Origin: Gelria sp. Kuro-4
GTDB taxonomy: Bacteria; Bacillota; DTU030; DUMP01
Assembly: GCF_019668485.1 (NCBI RefSeq)
Contig: NZ_AP024619.1
Span: 557,001 to 621,000 of the forward strand
Direction of reading: 5' to 3'
Length of the DNA stretch: 64,000 bases
Positions 1 through 8,179 of the stretch are shown here, in pieces. The position numbers and the translations under genes were made by a program. Position 1 is the stretch's first letter. Every line of letters begins with the position of its first letter. The notes below the pieces were generated by a model. It saw only the letters and a list, made by a program, of their open reading frames with translations, did no database searches and was not told the origin of the DNA.

Positions 1-1
1 G

Positions 2-628
2 CGTACCCTGCCCAGCCTTATCCATCCCAACGAGACCATGGACGGGGCCATTGTCAGCGGCAACTGCGTTTCCGCCTGCGACAAGAACACCACCTACCAC
101 CACCTCAACAACCCGGTTATCGCCGAACTCTACAAGCGCCACGGCAAGGACCTCTGCTTCCTGGGTTGCGTTATTACCAATGAGAACGTGACGCTGGCCG
201 ACAAGCAGCGCTCCTCCAGCTACGCCGCCAAACTGGCGCACCTCGTCGGCGCCGATGCCGCCATCGTCACCGAAGAGGGCTTCGGCAACCCGGACGCCGA
301 CCTCATCATGAATTGCAACAAGCTCGAGGACTACGGTATTAAGACCGTGCTCATCACCGACGAGTATGCCGGCCGCGACGGCGCTTCCCAGTCCCTGGCG
401 GACGTGAGCGCCAAGGCTGATGCCGTGGTGAGCACCGGCAACGCCAACGAGCTCATCGACCTGCCGCCTATGAAAAAGGTTATCGGCGATGCCGCCGCCG
501 CCAACGTCATCGCCGGCGGATTCGCCGGGGCCCTGCATGCGGACGGCAGCATCACCGCCGAACTGCAGGTGATCACCGGCGTTAACTGCGAGCTCGGCTA
601 CAGCAACCTAAGGGCGAGGGGGTATTAA
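2..628 (+). CDS. grdE: Glycine reductase component B alpha/beta proprotein, C-terminal part (partial)
   Basis: This is the 3' end of the GrdE proprotein; the reading frame is open to the left window edge, so the start lies outside. In the family, GrdE is cleaved into two subunits of the substrate-binding protein B, and a cysteine at the cleavage site becomes a pyruvoyl-type carbonyl that binds glycine. The visible SGNCVSAC stretch (about codons 18-25 of the fragment) is that site, with Asn-Cys as the expected scissile bond. The rest matches the beta-subunit region. It heads the visible operon; thioredoxin genes, often upstream, would lie outside the window. Confidence 0.95.
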   Translation, partial: RTLPSLIHPNETMDGAIVSGNCVSACDKNTTYHHLNNPVIAELYKRHGKDLCFLGCVITNENVTLADKQRSSSYAAKLAHLVGADAAIVTEEGFGNPDADLIMNCNKLEDYGIKTVLITDEYAGRDGASQSLADVSAKADAVVSTGNANELIDLPPMKKVIGDAAAANVIAGGFAGALHADGSITAELQVITGVNCELGYSNLRARGY

Positions 629-631
629 TAG

Positions 632-738
632 GTGTGGGGACAGGTCGGCAATTCGGGGTTGATGTTGAGGGCCCGACCTGTCCCCAGGGCAACCGAGAAT
701 GCGTTTCTCACGGTGCTGGGGTGTGCCGTGTAAGCTTA
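632..738. repeat. Palindromic intergenic repeat, copy A
   Basis: The grdE-grdA gap holds a 13-bp perfect inverted repeat (636-648 with 673-685, GGGGACAGGTCGG and its complement), followed by a conserved tail ending TGTGCCGTGTAAGCTT. Two related copies follow grdD. The layout resembles a REP/MITE-type non-coding repeat. It lies inside an operon, so the transcript would carry the hairpin between the grdE and grdA messages. Confidence 0.8.
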
Positions 739-766
739 AGGGGATTTTGCGGAAGGAGGCTTAAAC

Positions 767-1234
767 ATGGAGCTCAAGGGCAAGAAGGTCATTGCCCTGG
801 GTGACCGGGACGGGGTTCCCGGACCGGCCATTGAGGAGTGCCTGAAGTCGGCCGGCGCGGAACTCGCCTTCGTAACCACCGAGTGCTTCGTCTGAACGGC
901 GGCCGGGACCATGGACCTGGAGAATCAGGCGCGGATCAAAGAGCTGGGCGAGAAGTACGGGCCCAAGGAGCTGGTGGTTATCCTGGGCTCCTCCGACCCG
1001 GACAGCGCCGAGCTCGCCGCGGAGACCGTCACCGCAGGCGATCCCACCTACGCCGGTCCACTGGCCGGAGTCCCGTTGGGACTCCCCGTGTATCACATCC
1101 TGGAGGCGGAGATCAAAGAGCAGATTGACCCCAAGGTCTACGAAGAGCAGGTCGCCATGATGGAGATGGTGCTCGACGTGGAGGCCTTAACGGCGGCCGT
1201 GAAGAAGATGCGGGAAGAACACAGCCAGCTTTAG
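767..1234 (+). CDS. grdA: Glycine reductase selenoprotein A
   Basis: GrdA is the small redox selenoprotein that carries the carboxymethyl group from protein B to protein C of glycine reductase. The frame from ATG 767 (AGGAGG just upstream) runs through an in-frame TGA at 893-895 (codon 43) in the context [14 protein letters not shown], the family's Sec site. A standard genetic code would cut it into a 42-residue stub and a false gene starting at 911. Read through, it is 155 residues, the usual family length. It sits between grdE and grdB, and its expression needs the selA/selB/tRNA-Sec locus at 11-15 kb. Confidence 0.96.
903..920 (+). promoter_or_regulatory. SECIS-like hairpin after grdA UGA
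   Basis: Seven bases after the UGA, CCGGG (903-907) can pair with CCTGG (916-920, one GU pair) around the loop ACCATGGA. Bacterial SelB needs a hairpin just downstream of the Sec codon. Position and shape fit loosely; the stem is short, so this is an inference. Confidence 0.4.
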
Positions 1235-1249
1235 GGGGGAGGGAGAACT

Positions 1250-2566
1250 ATGGCCCAGGGAAAGATCAGGGTTGTGCACTACCTGAACCAGTTCTTCGGG
1301 CAGATCGGCGGCGAGGAGAAGGCGAACATCCCGCCCGAGGCGCGCGAGGGTGCGGTGGGCCCCGGGATGGGCCTGAAGGCCGCCCTGGGGGCGGACGCTG
1401 AGATCGTCGGCACCGTCATCTGCGGCGACAGCTACTTCGGCGAACACCTGGACGAGGCCGCGCGCACGGTGCTCGAGCTCATCAAGAAGTTCCAGCCCGA
1501 TGTGGTGGTGGCCGGCCCGGCCTTCAACGCGGGCCGCTACGGCACGGCCTGCGGCGCGGTGTGCCAGGCCGTGGTCAAGGAGCTTCACATCCCGGCCGTC
1601 ACCGCCATGTTCCCGGAGAACCCGGGCGTGGACCTGTACAAAAAGGACGTCTACATCCTGCCCAGTGCCGACTCTGCCGCCGGCATGCGCGAGGCGCTGC
1701 CCAAGCTGGCGGCCTTCGCCCTGAAGCTGGCGCGCGGCGCGGCCATTGGTACTCCGGAAGAAGAGGGGTACATCCCGCGCGGCATCCGCAAGAACTTCTT
1801 CGCGGAAGAAAGCGGCGCCGCCCGGGCGGTGGAGATGCTGGTGGCCAAGCTCCAGGGGAAACCGTTCACCACAGAGCTTCCCATGCCCCAGTTCGACCGG
1901 GTGCCGCCCAACCCGCCGGTGAAGGACATGGCGCACGCCACCGTCGCCCTCGTTACCTCCGGCGGCATCGTACCCAAGGGCAACCCGGATCACATCGAGT
2001 CCTCTAGCGCCTCCAAGTTCGGTAAGTACAGCCTGAAGGGCCTGGACGACCTGACGCCCGAGACGCATCAGACGGCCCACGGCGGCTACGACCCCACGTA
2101 CGCCAACGCCGACCCGGACCGGGTGCTGCCGCTGGATGTGATGCGGGACCTGGAGCGCGGGGGCCGCATCGGCAAGCTCTATGACTACCACTACGCCACG
2201 GTGGGCAACGGCACCTCGGTGGCCAACGCCTCCCGCTACGGCGCGGCCATCGCCAAGGAGCTGAAAGAAGCCGGGGTCGATGCGGTGATCCTCACCTCCA
2301 CCTGAGGAACCTGCACTCGCTGCGGCGCAGCGATGGTAAAAGAGATCGAGCGGGCCGGCCTGCCCGTGGTGCATGTCTGCACGGTGGTGCCGATCTCCCT
2401 CACCGTGGGCGCCAACCGCATTGTGCCGGCGGTGGCCATTCCGCATCCGCTGGGCAACCCCGAGCTCCCGCAGGACGAGGAAAAGGCCCTGCGGCGCCGG
2501 CTGGTCGAACGGGCCCTCCGCGCCCTGGAGACGCCGGTCGAAGGGCAGACGGTTTTCGAACAGTAA
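1250..2566 (+). CDS. grdB: Glycine reductase component B gamma subunit (selenoprotein)
   Basis: GrdB is the selenocysteine subunit of the substrate-binding protein B, which reductively cleaves the C-N bond of glycine with GrdE. Translation from ATG 1250 gives 351 residues, an in-frame TGA (2303-2305, residue 352) and 86 more residues. The context TST-U-GTCTRCGA is the family Sec site, and the downstream part (MVKEIERAGLPVVHV) continues the same protein. The closely related GrdF and GrdH act on sarcosine and betaine; neighbouring grdE, grdA, grdC and grdD favour a glycine role, but substrate cannot be settled from sequence alone. Confidence 0.95.
2317..2333 (+). promoter_or_regulatory. SECIS-like hairpin after grdB UGA
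   Basis: A perfect 7-bp stem, TCGCTGC (2317-2323) with GCAGCGA (2327-2333), starts 11 bases after the UGA. The loop is only three bases (GGC), so the inner pair probably opens. It is a plausible SelB recognition element. Confidence 0.5.
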
Positions 2567-2577
2567 GAACTCTTCTT

Positions 2578-2611
2578 GGCGCGCGCCCTGGTTTAGCCCA
2601 GGGCACGCGCC
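2578..2611 (+). other. grdB-grdC intergenic hairpin
   Basis: A 14-bp stem with one C-A mismatch (2578-2591 with 2598-2611, loop TTTAGC) fills the gap between grdB and grdC. No T-run follows, so it is not a typical intrinsic terminator. It may stabilise or process the operon mRNA and tune the output of the catalytic component C. Confidence 0.6.
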
Positions 2612-2630
2612 GCTTGCCGGAGGTGAAGCA

Positions 2631-4178
2631 ATGGACGACGCCGTAATAAAGGGCGCAGGGTACATCCTGGCTCACGTCCCCAACCTCACGTACGAGTTCG
2701 GCACCACCCAGGTCCTGGAGCGGCTCAAAGACCCCGAGTCACCTTACCTGGCCAAGCTGAAGGAGCACCTCAGGACCTACGAACAGGCCCTGGCCTATCC
2801 GCCCTTCCAGGCCTACATCGGCAACCTCCACCCCGACGACCTGGCGGCCATCCCACGCCCCTGGTACGAGGGCGAAAAGGTTAAGCCGGCGCGGACGGGG
2901 CCTTACGGGGAAATTGTCCCCGAGGACGAGTTCTACGCCTGGATGCTCCTGGTGGATACCTTCGACCTGGTCTGGCTGGACGAGAAGTTCCTGGCGGAGC
3001 TCAAAGTCCGGCTGGAGAAGAACCCGCTCGTCGCTCCGGCCGACCTCAAGAAGCTGGGGAGCGGCAAAGCCGCCGCCGACATCGCGGCCCGGGTGCAGGC
3101 CGGGAGCGCTGCGCCACTTTACCTGGGCGGGCGCCTGGTGGGCTGCGTGCGCCAGGCGCACGAGGTGGACGACACCCTGGCCGCGCACGTCATGGCCGAG
3201 AACGTGGCCAGCAAGGCCTCGGCGGTACTGGTGCTGCGCCACCTTCTCGCCCAAACGGGTACGGACCCCAAGGCGGTGGACTACATCATTGAGGCCTCAG
3301 AAGAGGCCTGCGGCGACATGAACCAGCGGGGCGGCGGTAACTTCGCCAAGGCCATCGGGGAATGGGCCGGCTGCCTCAATGCCACCGGCTCCGACACGCG
3401 CGGCTTCTGCGCCGGGCCCACCCATGCCCTCATCCATGCGGCCGCCCTGGTGAAGGCCGGCTTCTACAAGAGCGTGGTGGTGGTGGGCGGCGGGGCCATG
3501 GCCAAACTCGGGATGAACGGCAGGGACCATGTGGCCAAGGGCCTGCCCGTCCTGGAGGATGTCCTGGGGGGCTTTGCCATCCTGGTGGCGGAAAACGACG
3601 GGGTGAATCCCGTCATCCGCGGCGATTCCCTGGGCAAGCACAACATCGGCTCCGGCTCCTCGCCCCAGGCGGTGATGCAGGCCCTGGTGGCCGACCCGCT
3701 GGAGCGCCTGGGCCTCAGGCTCAGCGACGTGGATAAGTACTCCGTGGAGATGCAGATCCCGGAGATCACCGAGCCGGCCGGTGCCGGCGACGTCCCCACC
3801 GCCAACTTCAAGATGATCGCTGCCCTGGCGGTGATGCGGAAAGAAATCGAGCGCAGCGCGATTGCCGAGTTTGTGGCCCGGCACGGCATGCCCGGTTTTG
3901 CTCCCACCCAGGGGCACATTCCCTCTGGCGTGCCCTTCATCGGTCACGCCCGTGACCAGATCCTCGCCGGCAAGATCACCCGGGCCATGATCATCGGCAA
4001 GGGCAGCCTCTTTTTAGGCCGCATGACCAACCTCTTCGACGGGGTCTCCTTCCTCCTGGAGAGGAATCCGGGGCGCAAGAGCGAAGAGGCGGCGGTGGTG
4101 GACGAGGCGGCCCTCAGGAAGCTCGTGGCCTCCGCCCTGCGCCGGGCAGCCGACGAGCTCACCGGCGGCGAGGGCTAG
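2631..4178 (+). CDS. grdC: Glycine reductase component C beta subunit
   Basis: Protein C releases acetyl phosphate from the selenoether-bound carboxymethyl group handed over by GrdA. GrdC has a ketoacyl-synthase/thiolase-like fold; EACGDMNQRGGGNFAKA and GGGAMAKLGMNGRDH are recognisable family stretches. I chose ATG 2631, preceded by GGAGGTGAAGCA, over longer open-frame starts inside grdB. The product is 515 residues, the usual family length. grdD follows 11 bases after the stop, so the two subunits are probably co-translated. Confidence 0.95.
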   Translation: MDDAVIKGAGYILAHVPNLTYEFGTTQVLERLKDPESPYLAKLKEHLRTYEQALAYPPFQAYIGNLHPDDLAAIPRPWYEGEKVKPARTGPYGEIVPEDEFYAWMLLVDTFDLVWLDEKFLAELKVRLEKNPLVAPADLKKLGSGKAAADIAARVQAGSAAPLYLGGRLVGCVRQAHEVDDTLAAHVMAENVASKASAVLVLRHLLAQTGTDPKAVDYIIEASEEACGDMNQRGGGNFAKAIGEWAGCLNATGSDTRGFCAGPTHALIHAAALVKAGFYKSVVVVGGGAMAKLGMNGRDHVAKGLPVLEDVLGGFAILVAENDGVNPVIRGDSLGKHNIGSGSSPQAVMQALVADPLERLGLRLSDVDKYSVEMQIPEITEPAGAGDVPTANFKMIAALAVMRKEIERSAIAEFVARHGMPGFAPTQGHIPSGVPFIGHARDQILAGKITRAMIIGKGSLFLGRMTNLFDGVSFLLERNPGRKSEEAAVVDEAALRKLVASALRRAADELTGGEG

Positions 4179-4189
4179 GGGGGAGCGCC

Positions 4190-5332
4190 ATGGACGCTAA
4201 AGCAGCCATTGCCCGACTGTTCACCGACCTGGCCGCTGCCCTCGAGACGGGTCGCATGGGCGGCCGGGTGACGGTGGGTGTTACCACTCTGGGCAGCGAG
4301 CACGGGGTAGCCGAGGTGGTGCGCGGCGCGGAGCTTGCCGCCCAGGCGGATCCAAGCCTTGCGGTGGTCCTCATCGGCCCGCGGGTGGACTCACCCCTGG
4401 CCCAGGAGGAGTGCGACTGCGAAGACGTAGCCCACCGGCGTATGGAGGAGCTCCTGAGCCAGGGGCGCCTGGCGGCGGCGGTAACCATGCACTACCCCTT
4501 CCCGGTGGGGGTGGCCACCGTGGGGCGCGTCATCACCCCGGCGCGGGGCAAACCGCTGCTGCTTGCCACCACCACCGGGGCCAGCGCGGCCGAACGCGTG
4601 CCGGCGCTGCTGAAAAACGCCGTCTACGGCCTGGCGGTGGCCAAGGCCCTGGGTATCAACACGCCTACCCTGGGCATCCTCAACGTGGACGGCGCCCGCC
4701 AGGCGGAGCGGGAGCTTAAGGAGCTGGCGGAGCGCGGCTATCCCATCACCTTCGCCGAAACCGTGCGGGCGGAAAAGGGCGCCATCATGCGCGGCAACGA
4801 CCTTCTGGCCGCCAGCCCCGACGTCATGGTCTGCGACACCTTAACCGGGAACCTCCTCATGAAGATCTTCAGCGCCTACAGCACCGGCGGCAGCTACGAG
4901 GCGCTGGGCTACGGCTACGGCCCGGGGGTGGGTCCCGGCTGGGACCGTATCGTGGGCATCGTCTCCCGGGCCTCCGGGGCGCCGGTGATCGCCGGGGCCA
5001 TCGCCTTCGCCGCCGCCTGCGCGGCGGCCGGCCTGCCGCGCCTTATGCAGGCGGAGTGGGAGGCGGCCCGTCGGGCCGGCATCGAGGACCGCTTGGCCAG
5101 GCCGGCGGCTGCCGAGGAAAAGGCGGGAGCAGTGCAGCCGCCGCCGGCCAAGCCCACCGGGGCGGAGATCGGCGGGGTGGACGTGCTGGCCATCGAGGAT
5201 GCCGCCCGGCAGCTCTGGCGGCAGGGCATCTATGCTGAGACCGGCATGGGCTGTGAAGGGCCGGTGATCCTGGTGGCGCCGGAAGACAAAGAAAAGGCTG
5301 TGGCCGTGTTGCGCGGGGGAGGATATATATAA
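4190..5332 (+). CDS. grdD: Glycine reductase component C alpha subunit
   Basis: GrdD is the partner of GrdC in the acetyl-phosphate-forming protein C. It resembles phosphate acyltransferases (PlsX/Pta-like). The C-terminal GMGCEGPVIL near residue 355 contains the cysteine expected to carry the acetyl group. The length is 380 residues, with a start at ATG 4190 after GGGGGAGCGCC. It is the last gene of the grd operon; its stop is followed directly by two palindromic repeats and then by a regulator gene. Confidence 0.95.
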   Translation: MDAKAAIARLFTDLAAALETGRMGGRVTVGVTTLGSEHGVAEVVRGAELAAQADPSLAVVLIGPRVDSPLAQEECDCEDVAHRRMEELLSQGRLAAAVTMHYPFPVGVATVGRVITPARGKPLLLATTTGASAAERVPALLKNAVYGLAVAKALGINTPTLGILNVDGARQAERELKELAERGYPITFAETVRAEKGAIMRGNDLLAASPDVMVCDTLTGNLLMKIFSAYSTGGSYEALGYGYGPGVGPGWDRIVGIVSRASGAPVIAGAIAFAAACAAAGLPRLMQAEWEAARRAGIEDRLARPAAAEEKAGAVQPPPAKPTGAEIGGVDVLAIEDAARQLWRQGIYAETGMGCEGPVILVAPEDKEKAVAVLRGGGYI

Positions 5333-5474
5333 GGTGTGGGGACAGGTCGGCAATTCAGGGGGTAGGAGTGGGGGACAGGTCGGCAATTCAGAGCTGACTG
5401 TGTGGGCCCGACCTGTCCCCATGGCAACCCTGGATGCGTTTCTTTCGGTAATCCGGTGTGCCGTGTAAGCTTTA
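5333..5474. repeat. Palindromic intergenic repeat, copy B
   Basis: It starts right after the grdD stop. It has two tandem GGGGACAGGTCGGCAATTC left arms (near 5338 and 5371), one complementary right arm (GCCCGACCTGTCCCC, ending at 5420) and the TGTGCCGTGTAAGCTT tail. It matches copy A, with a duplicated left arm. Confidence 0.8.
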
Positions 5475-5487
5475 GGGCCTTCGGGAG

Positions 5488-5645
5488 GGCGGGGACAGGT
5501 CGGCAATTCAGGGGGTAGGAGTGGGGGACAGGTCGGCAATTCGGGGCTGACTGTGTGGGCCCGACCTGTCCCCATGTTCGACCTGTCCCTGTGGCGACCG
5601 TGGCTGCGTTTCTTTCGATAATCTCGTGTGCCGTGTAAGCTTTAG
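5488..5645. repeat. Palindromic intergenic repeat, copy C
   Basis: A near-identical tandem copy of B: two left arms, a right arm followed by a second partial right arm (CGACCTGTCCC, ending near 5589), and the same tail. The tandem arrangement suggests recent local duplication. No gene is seen between 5333 and 5740. Confidence 0.8.
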
Positions 5646-5740
5646 GTGGTTTCCGGCAGGAATCCCGGGCTGCAAGGTAGAATTGCCCGGAAGAAAGTCA
5701 CGTGGACCGGCGGTGCGGGAGCCGGCAGAGGAGGGGCAGT

Positions 5741-6589
5741 ATGGCACGCAGGGCAGGCGGAGATAAGGGGCGGACGGTCTGCGGGCGTAAGCTTAAGGCG
5801 GCGCGGGAGGCGCGCGGGCTTTCGCTCTCAGCCCTGGCGGCGGCGGCCCGGGTTTCCTCCTCCTACCTCAGCGAGGTGGAACACGGGCGCAAGTCGCCGT
5901 CCCTTCCTGTGCTGCGGCGCTTGGCTGCGGCCCTCAACCTGGCCCCGGCCGATCTTATAGCGGCGGAAGCACGGGATACGGCCCTGGCGCCGGGGGAGCG
6001 CGTGCGGCTCCTCCGGGAGGAAAAGGGGCTGACGCTGAGTGCCCTGGCGGAAAAAGCTGGTATCACCACGAGTTACCTCAGTGAAATCGAGCGCGGGCAG
6101 GCCGGCCCGGCGCTCACCACCCTGGAGCGCTTGGCCCAAGCCCTGGGCACCACGCTCGCCCAGCTTTGGGGGCCGCTGGCCGGCCTGGGCCTGCGCCTGC
6201 GAGAGCTGCGCGAGGAACGGGGCCTGAGCCAGGCCGAGCTGGCGGCCCGGGCCGGTGTCTCACCCGGGCTCGTGGGTCAGGTGGAGCGGGGCGAGGTGCA
6301 GCCTTCCTTGGCGACGCTGGAGGGGCTGGCGGCCGGCCTGGGCGTATCCCCGTGCCACCTTATCCGGGAAGAGGACCCGGCGGCCCTCTACGCCCGCCTC
6401 AGCCCGTGCGTGCGCGAGCTTCTGGCGGACCGGAGCGTACAGGCGGTACTGGAGCGGCTCTGCACCTGCTCGCCGGCGGAGCTGCGCTTCCTGCTCGCCT
6501 TCATCGACCTTTACAAGACACACCACCGGCCTGGAGCCGGGCCGGCGCCGGCGACGGAAACCAGGCAAGGTACCCAGGGACAGGAATAG
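5741..6589 (+). CDS. Triple XRE-type helix-turn-helix regulator
   Basis: This 282-residue protein carries three consecutive Cro/C1-type HTH domains, roughly residues 10-68, 85-140 and 148-205. Each has the pattern LSLSALAAAARVSSSYLSEVEHG or a variant (TLSALAEKAGITTSYLSEIERG; LSQAELAARAGVSPGLVGQVERG). A C-terminal tail of about 70 residues has three cysteines and no family I recognise. ATG 5741 follows GAGGAGGGGCAGT; the frame is open further upstream but without a ribosome site. Most XRE proteins have one HTH, so three in one chain is unusual. Its place after grdD makes the grd operon a candidate target, by inference only. Confidence 0.85.
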   Translation: MARRAGGDKGRTVCGRKLKAAREARGLSLSALAAAARVSSSYLSEVEHGRKSPSLPVLRRLAAALNLAPADLIAAEARDTALAPGERVRLLREEKGLTLSALAEKAGITTSYLSEIERGQAGPALTTLERLAQALGTTLAQLWGPLAGLGLRLRELREERGLSQAELAARAGVSPGLVGQVERGEVQPSLATLEGLAAGLGVSPCHLIREEDPAALYARLSPCVRELLADRSVQAVLERLCTCSPAELRFLLAFIDLYKTHHRPGAGPAPATETRQGTQGQE

Positions 6590-6591
6590 GG

Positions 6592-6616
6592 AAAAGGGGG
6601 CTGCTACGCAGCCCCC
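6592..6616 (-). terminator. Rho-independent terminator of the small selenoprotein gene
   Basis: A 9-bp perfect GC-rich stem (6596-6604 with 6608-6616, 3-base loop) is followed on the minus strand by TTTT. The stop codon of the minus-strand gene lies across the loop. Confidence 0.75.
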
Positions 6617-6888
6617 TCCAGGGTAAGGAACCGGAATGGACCCCAGCCGCCCAGGTCCACCACCATGCCCTCCGGCCCGGCCTCGATCTCAGTGCTTACA
6701 TAGACCTCGATGCCGTCGATGGTGGTTAGCTCGTAACCCTCACGGCTGTACGGTGCGCCTGCTACCACGGCAGGACGAACGATCGGGCCCCCTCAGCCGC
6801 CGCACTGCTCGTACTGGATGCTGATCACGGTATTGCCCTTGGACTTGAGGTACTCCCGGGCTTCCGGGGTTAAGGTCACCTTTGTCAT
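6604..6888 (-). CDS. Small CC/Se-motif selenoprotein (UGA read as Sec)
   Basis: From ATG 6888 (AAGGAGGG upstream) the frame gives MTKVTLTPEAREYLKSKG... then C-G-G-UGA-G-G-P (TGA at 6793-6795, codon 32). It stays open for another 62 residues with good protein character (VVAGAPYS, GYELTTIDGIEVYVS) to TAG 6604-6606. Total 94 residues. The pattern fits the small 'CC/Se motif' (seleno)protein family, distantly like HesB/IscA-type proteins, where cysteine or selenocysteine occupies this place. Function is unknown; a metal or redox role is guessed from the CGGU motif. It stands upstream of its own terminator and downstream of a DUF1540 gene on the same strand. Confidence 0.85.
6758..6774 (-). promoter_or_regulatory. 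SECIS-like hairpin of the small selenoprotein
   Basis: Eighteen bases after the UGA, CCTGC (6774-6770) pairs with GCAGG (6762-6758) around the 7-base loop CGTGGTA. The loop contains GGT, the kind of apical G-G-U recognised by SelB in bacterial SECIS elements, and the distance is in the usual range. Confidence 0.55.
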
Positions 6889-6989
6889 ATAGGCCCTCCT
6901 TCCATGCCCGCTGAGGAGAGGATCTATTTCAATTATACTATAGGCTTTATTCGCTGTAAAGAGAAGGCCCGGCAGAGCCGGGTCGAAAC

Positions 6990-7145
6990 TCAGCGGGGCT
7001 TGAAGGTTTCGCAGATGGTGTCCTTGCTGGTCTGCCCCAGGCGGCCGCCGTTTTCGACGTTCACCTCGATGGCGTCGGCCCGGCAGACGTCGTTGTGCCA
7101 GTAGGCGCAGTTGGACACCGTGCACTTGACGTTTTGCACCGTCAC
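6990..7145 (-). CDS. DUF1540 domain protein
   Basis: A 51-residue cysteine-rich protein starting at GTG 7145, seven bases after GGAGGT. Key residues are KCTVSNCAYW, VCRADAIEV and a final TICETF, giving four cysteines spaced as in DUF1540, probably a small metal-binding module. The family is common in spore-forming Clostridia; its role is unknown. The small selenoprotein gene lies about 100 bp downstream on the same strand. Confidence 0.8.
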   Translation of the reverse strand: MTVQNVKCTVSNCAYWHNDVCRADAIEVNVENGGRLGQTSKDTICETFKPR

Positions 7146-7225
7146 ACCTTTCACCTCCCCGGCGCACACGGCTGTTCCTCAGCAAGTGTGCCACCCGGGA
7201 GGGAAAGTATGCAGGAGGCGGTACT

Positions 7226-8125
7226 GTGCGACCGCAGCTTGCCCTCCTTCTGGGCGTTGTTGCCGTTTCCTTTGCCGCTCCGCTCATCAAACTCAGCGCC
7301 GCCCCGCCGCTGGCCATCGCCTTCTACCGCTTGGCGTTCGCCGCGGCGGCAACGTTTTTACTGGCGCGCGGCCGGCCTGGGCGCCTGCCGGACCGGCGGG
7401 CCCGGCAGCTGGCGACCTTGGCCGGGCTCTTTCTTGGCCTGCACTTTGCCGTGTGGATCGCTTCGCTCCGCTACACCAGCGTGGTGAGCTCGGTGGCCCT
7501 AGTCACCCTGCAGCCTGTCATCGCCGCCCTGGCTTCTCGGCTCCTCTTGGGCGAGCGCCTGGTGCGCCGGGAGGTCCTGGGCATCGGCCTGGCGCTGGCC
7601 GGCGGCGCGGCCCTGGCCGCCGGCGACTTCGGGGGCGGCGGGGCCGGTCTTTATGGCGATGCCCTGGCCTTCCTCGGCGCCATTTTTGTCGCCGCCTATT
7701 TTCTCCTGGGCCGGGTGCTCAGGCGTACGCTTTCCACCCTCACCTACACCTTCTGGGTGTACAGCACGGCAGCAGGCGTACTCTTTGTCTTGGCCCTGGC
7801 CGCGCGCACGCCGCTTGGTCCCTACGGCGCGGCAGACTGGCTCATCTTCGCCGGTCTGGCTGTGGTGTGTACACTCTTCGGCCACTCGGTCTTCAACTGG
7901 GCCCTGGCCTACCTGCCGGCCACCTCCGTCACCGTGGCCATTCTCGGCGAGCCCGTCGGGGCGGCCTTCCTGGCCTTTGTGCTGTTTGGCGAAGCGCCGC
8001 GTCCCGGGCAACTCCTGGCCGGGACAGTACTGTTCGGCGGGATTGCCGTCTACCTGTCCGCACCAGTGCCGGCCGGGACACCTCCACCGCAGGGTGCAGA
8101 CCGCTGCGCCTCCAAAGCCTCATAA
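7226..8125 (+). CDS. DMT-superfamily (EamA) membrane transporter
   Basis: This is a 299-residue, very hydrophobic protein with about ten membrane segments in two repeated EamA halves (residues 1-130 and 145-280), the layout of drug/metabolite transporters. It begins at GTG 7226 after GGAGGCG. HFAVWIASLRYTSVVSSVALVTLQPVIA is typical of the first half. The substrate is unknown; family members export amino acids, nucleosides or drugs. It has no evident operon partner. Confidence 0.88.
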   Translation: MRPQLALLLGVVAVSFAAPLIKLSAAPPLAIAFYRLAFAAAATFLLARGRPGRLPDRRARQLATLAGLFLGLHFAVWIASLRYTSVVSSVALVTLQPVIAALASRLLLGERLVRREVLGIGLALAGGAALAAGDFGGGGAGLYGDALAFLGAIFVAAYFLLGRVLRRTLSTLTYTFWVYSTAAGVLFVLALAARTPLGPYGAADWLIFAGLAVVCTLFGHSVFNWALAYLPATSVTVAILGEPVGAAFLAFVLFGEAPRPGQLLAGTVLFGGIAVYLSAPVPAGTPPPQGADRCASKAS

Positions 8126-8179
8126 CCGGGGTCTCACAGCGGCAGCCGCGTTAAAAGAGCGCCCATCCTAGAGCGGTTA

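Noticed and set aside
911-1234. Separate short gene starting at ATG 911
   Set aside because: It is the part of grdA after the selenocysteine UGA, not an independent gene.
2373-2630. Upstream extension of the grdC reading frame
   Set aside because: The frame is open but overlaps the end of grdB in another frame and has no family similarity; ATG 2631 has the ribosome site and the correct GrdC start.
1187-2665. Long minus-strand open frame opposite grdB
   Set aside because: It is an antisense shadow in GC-rich DNA, with Arg/His/Gly-rich low-quality protein and no motif.
6793-7317. 174-residue minus-strand frame running through the DUF1540 and selenoprotein genes
   Set aside because: Its upstream part is the wrong frame of the DUF1540 gene and of its leader; only the last 31 codons are real, as the start of the small selenoprotein.
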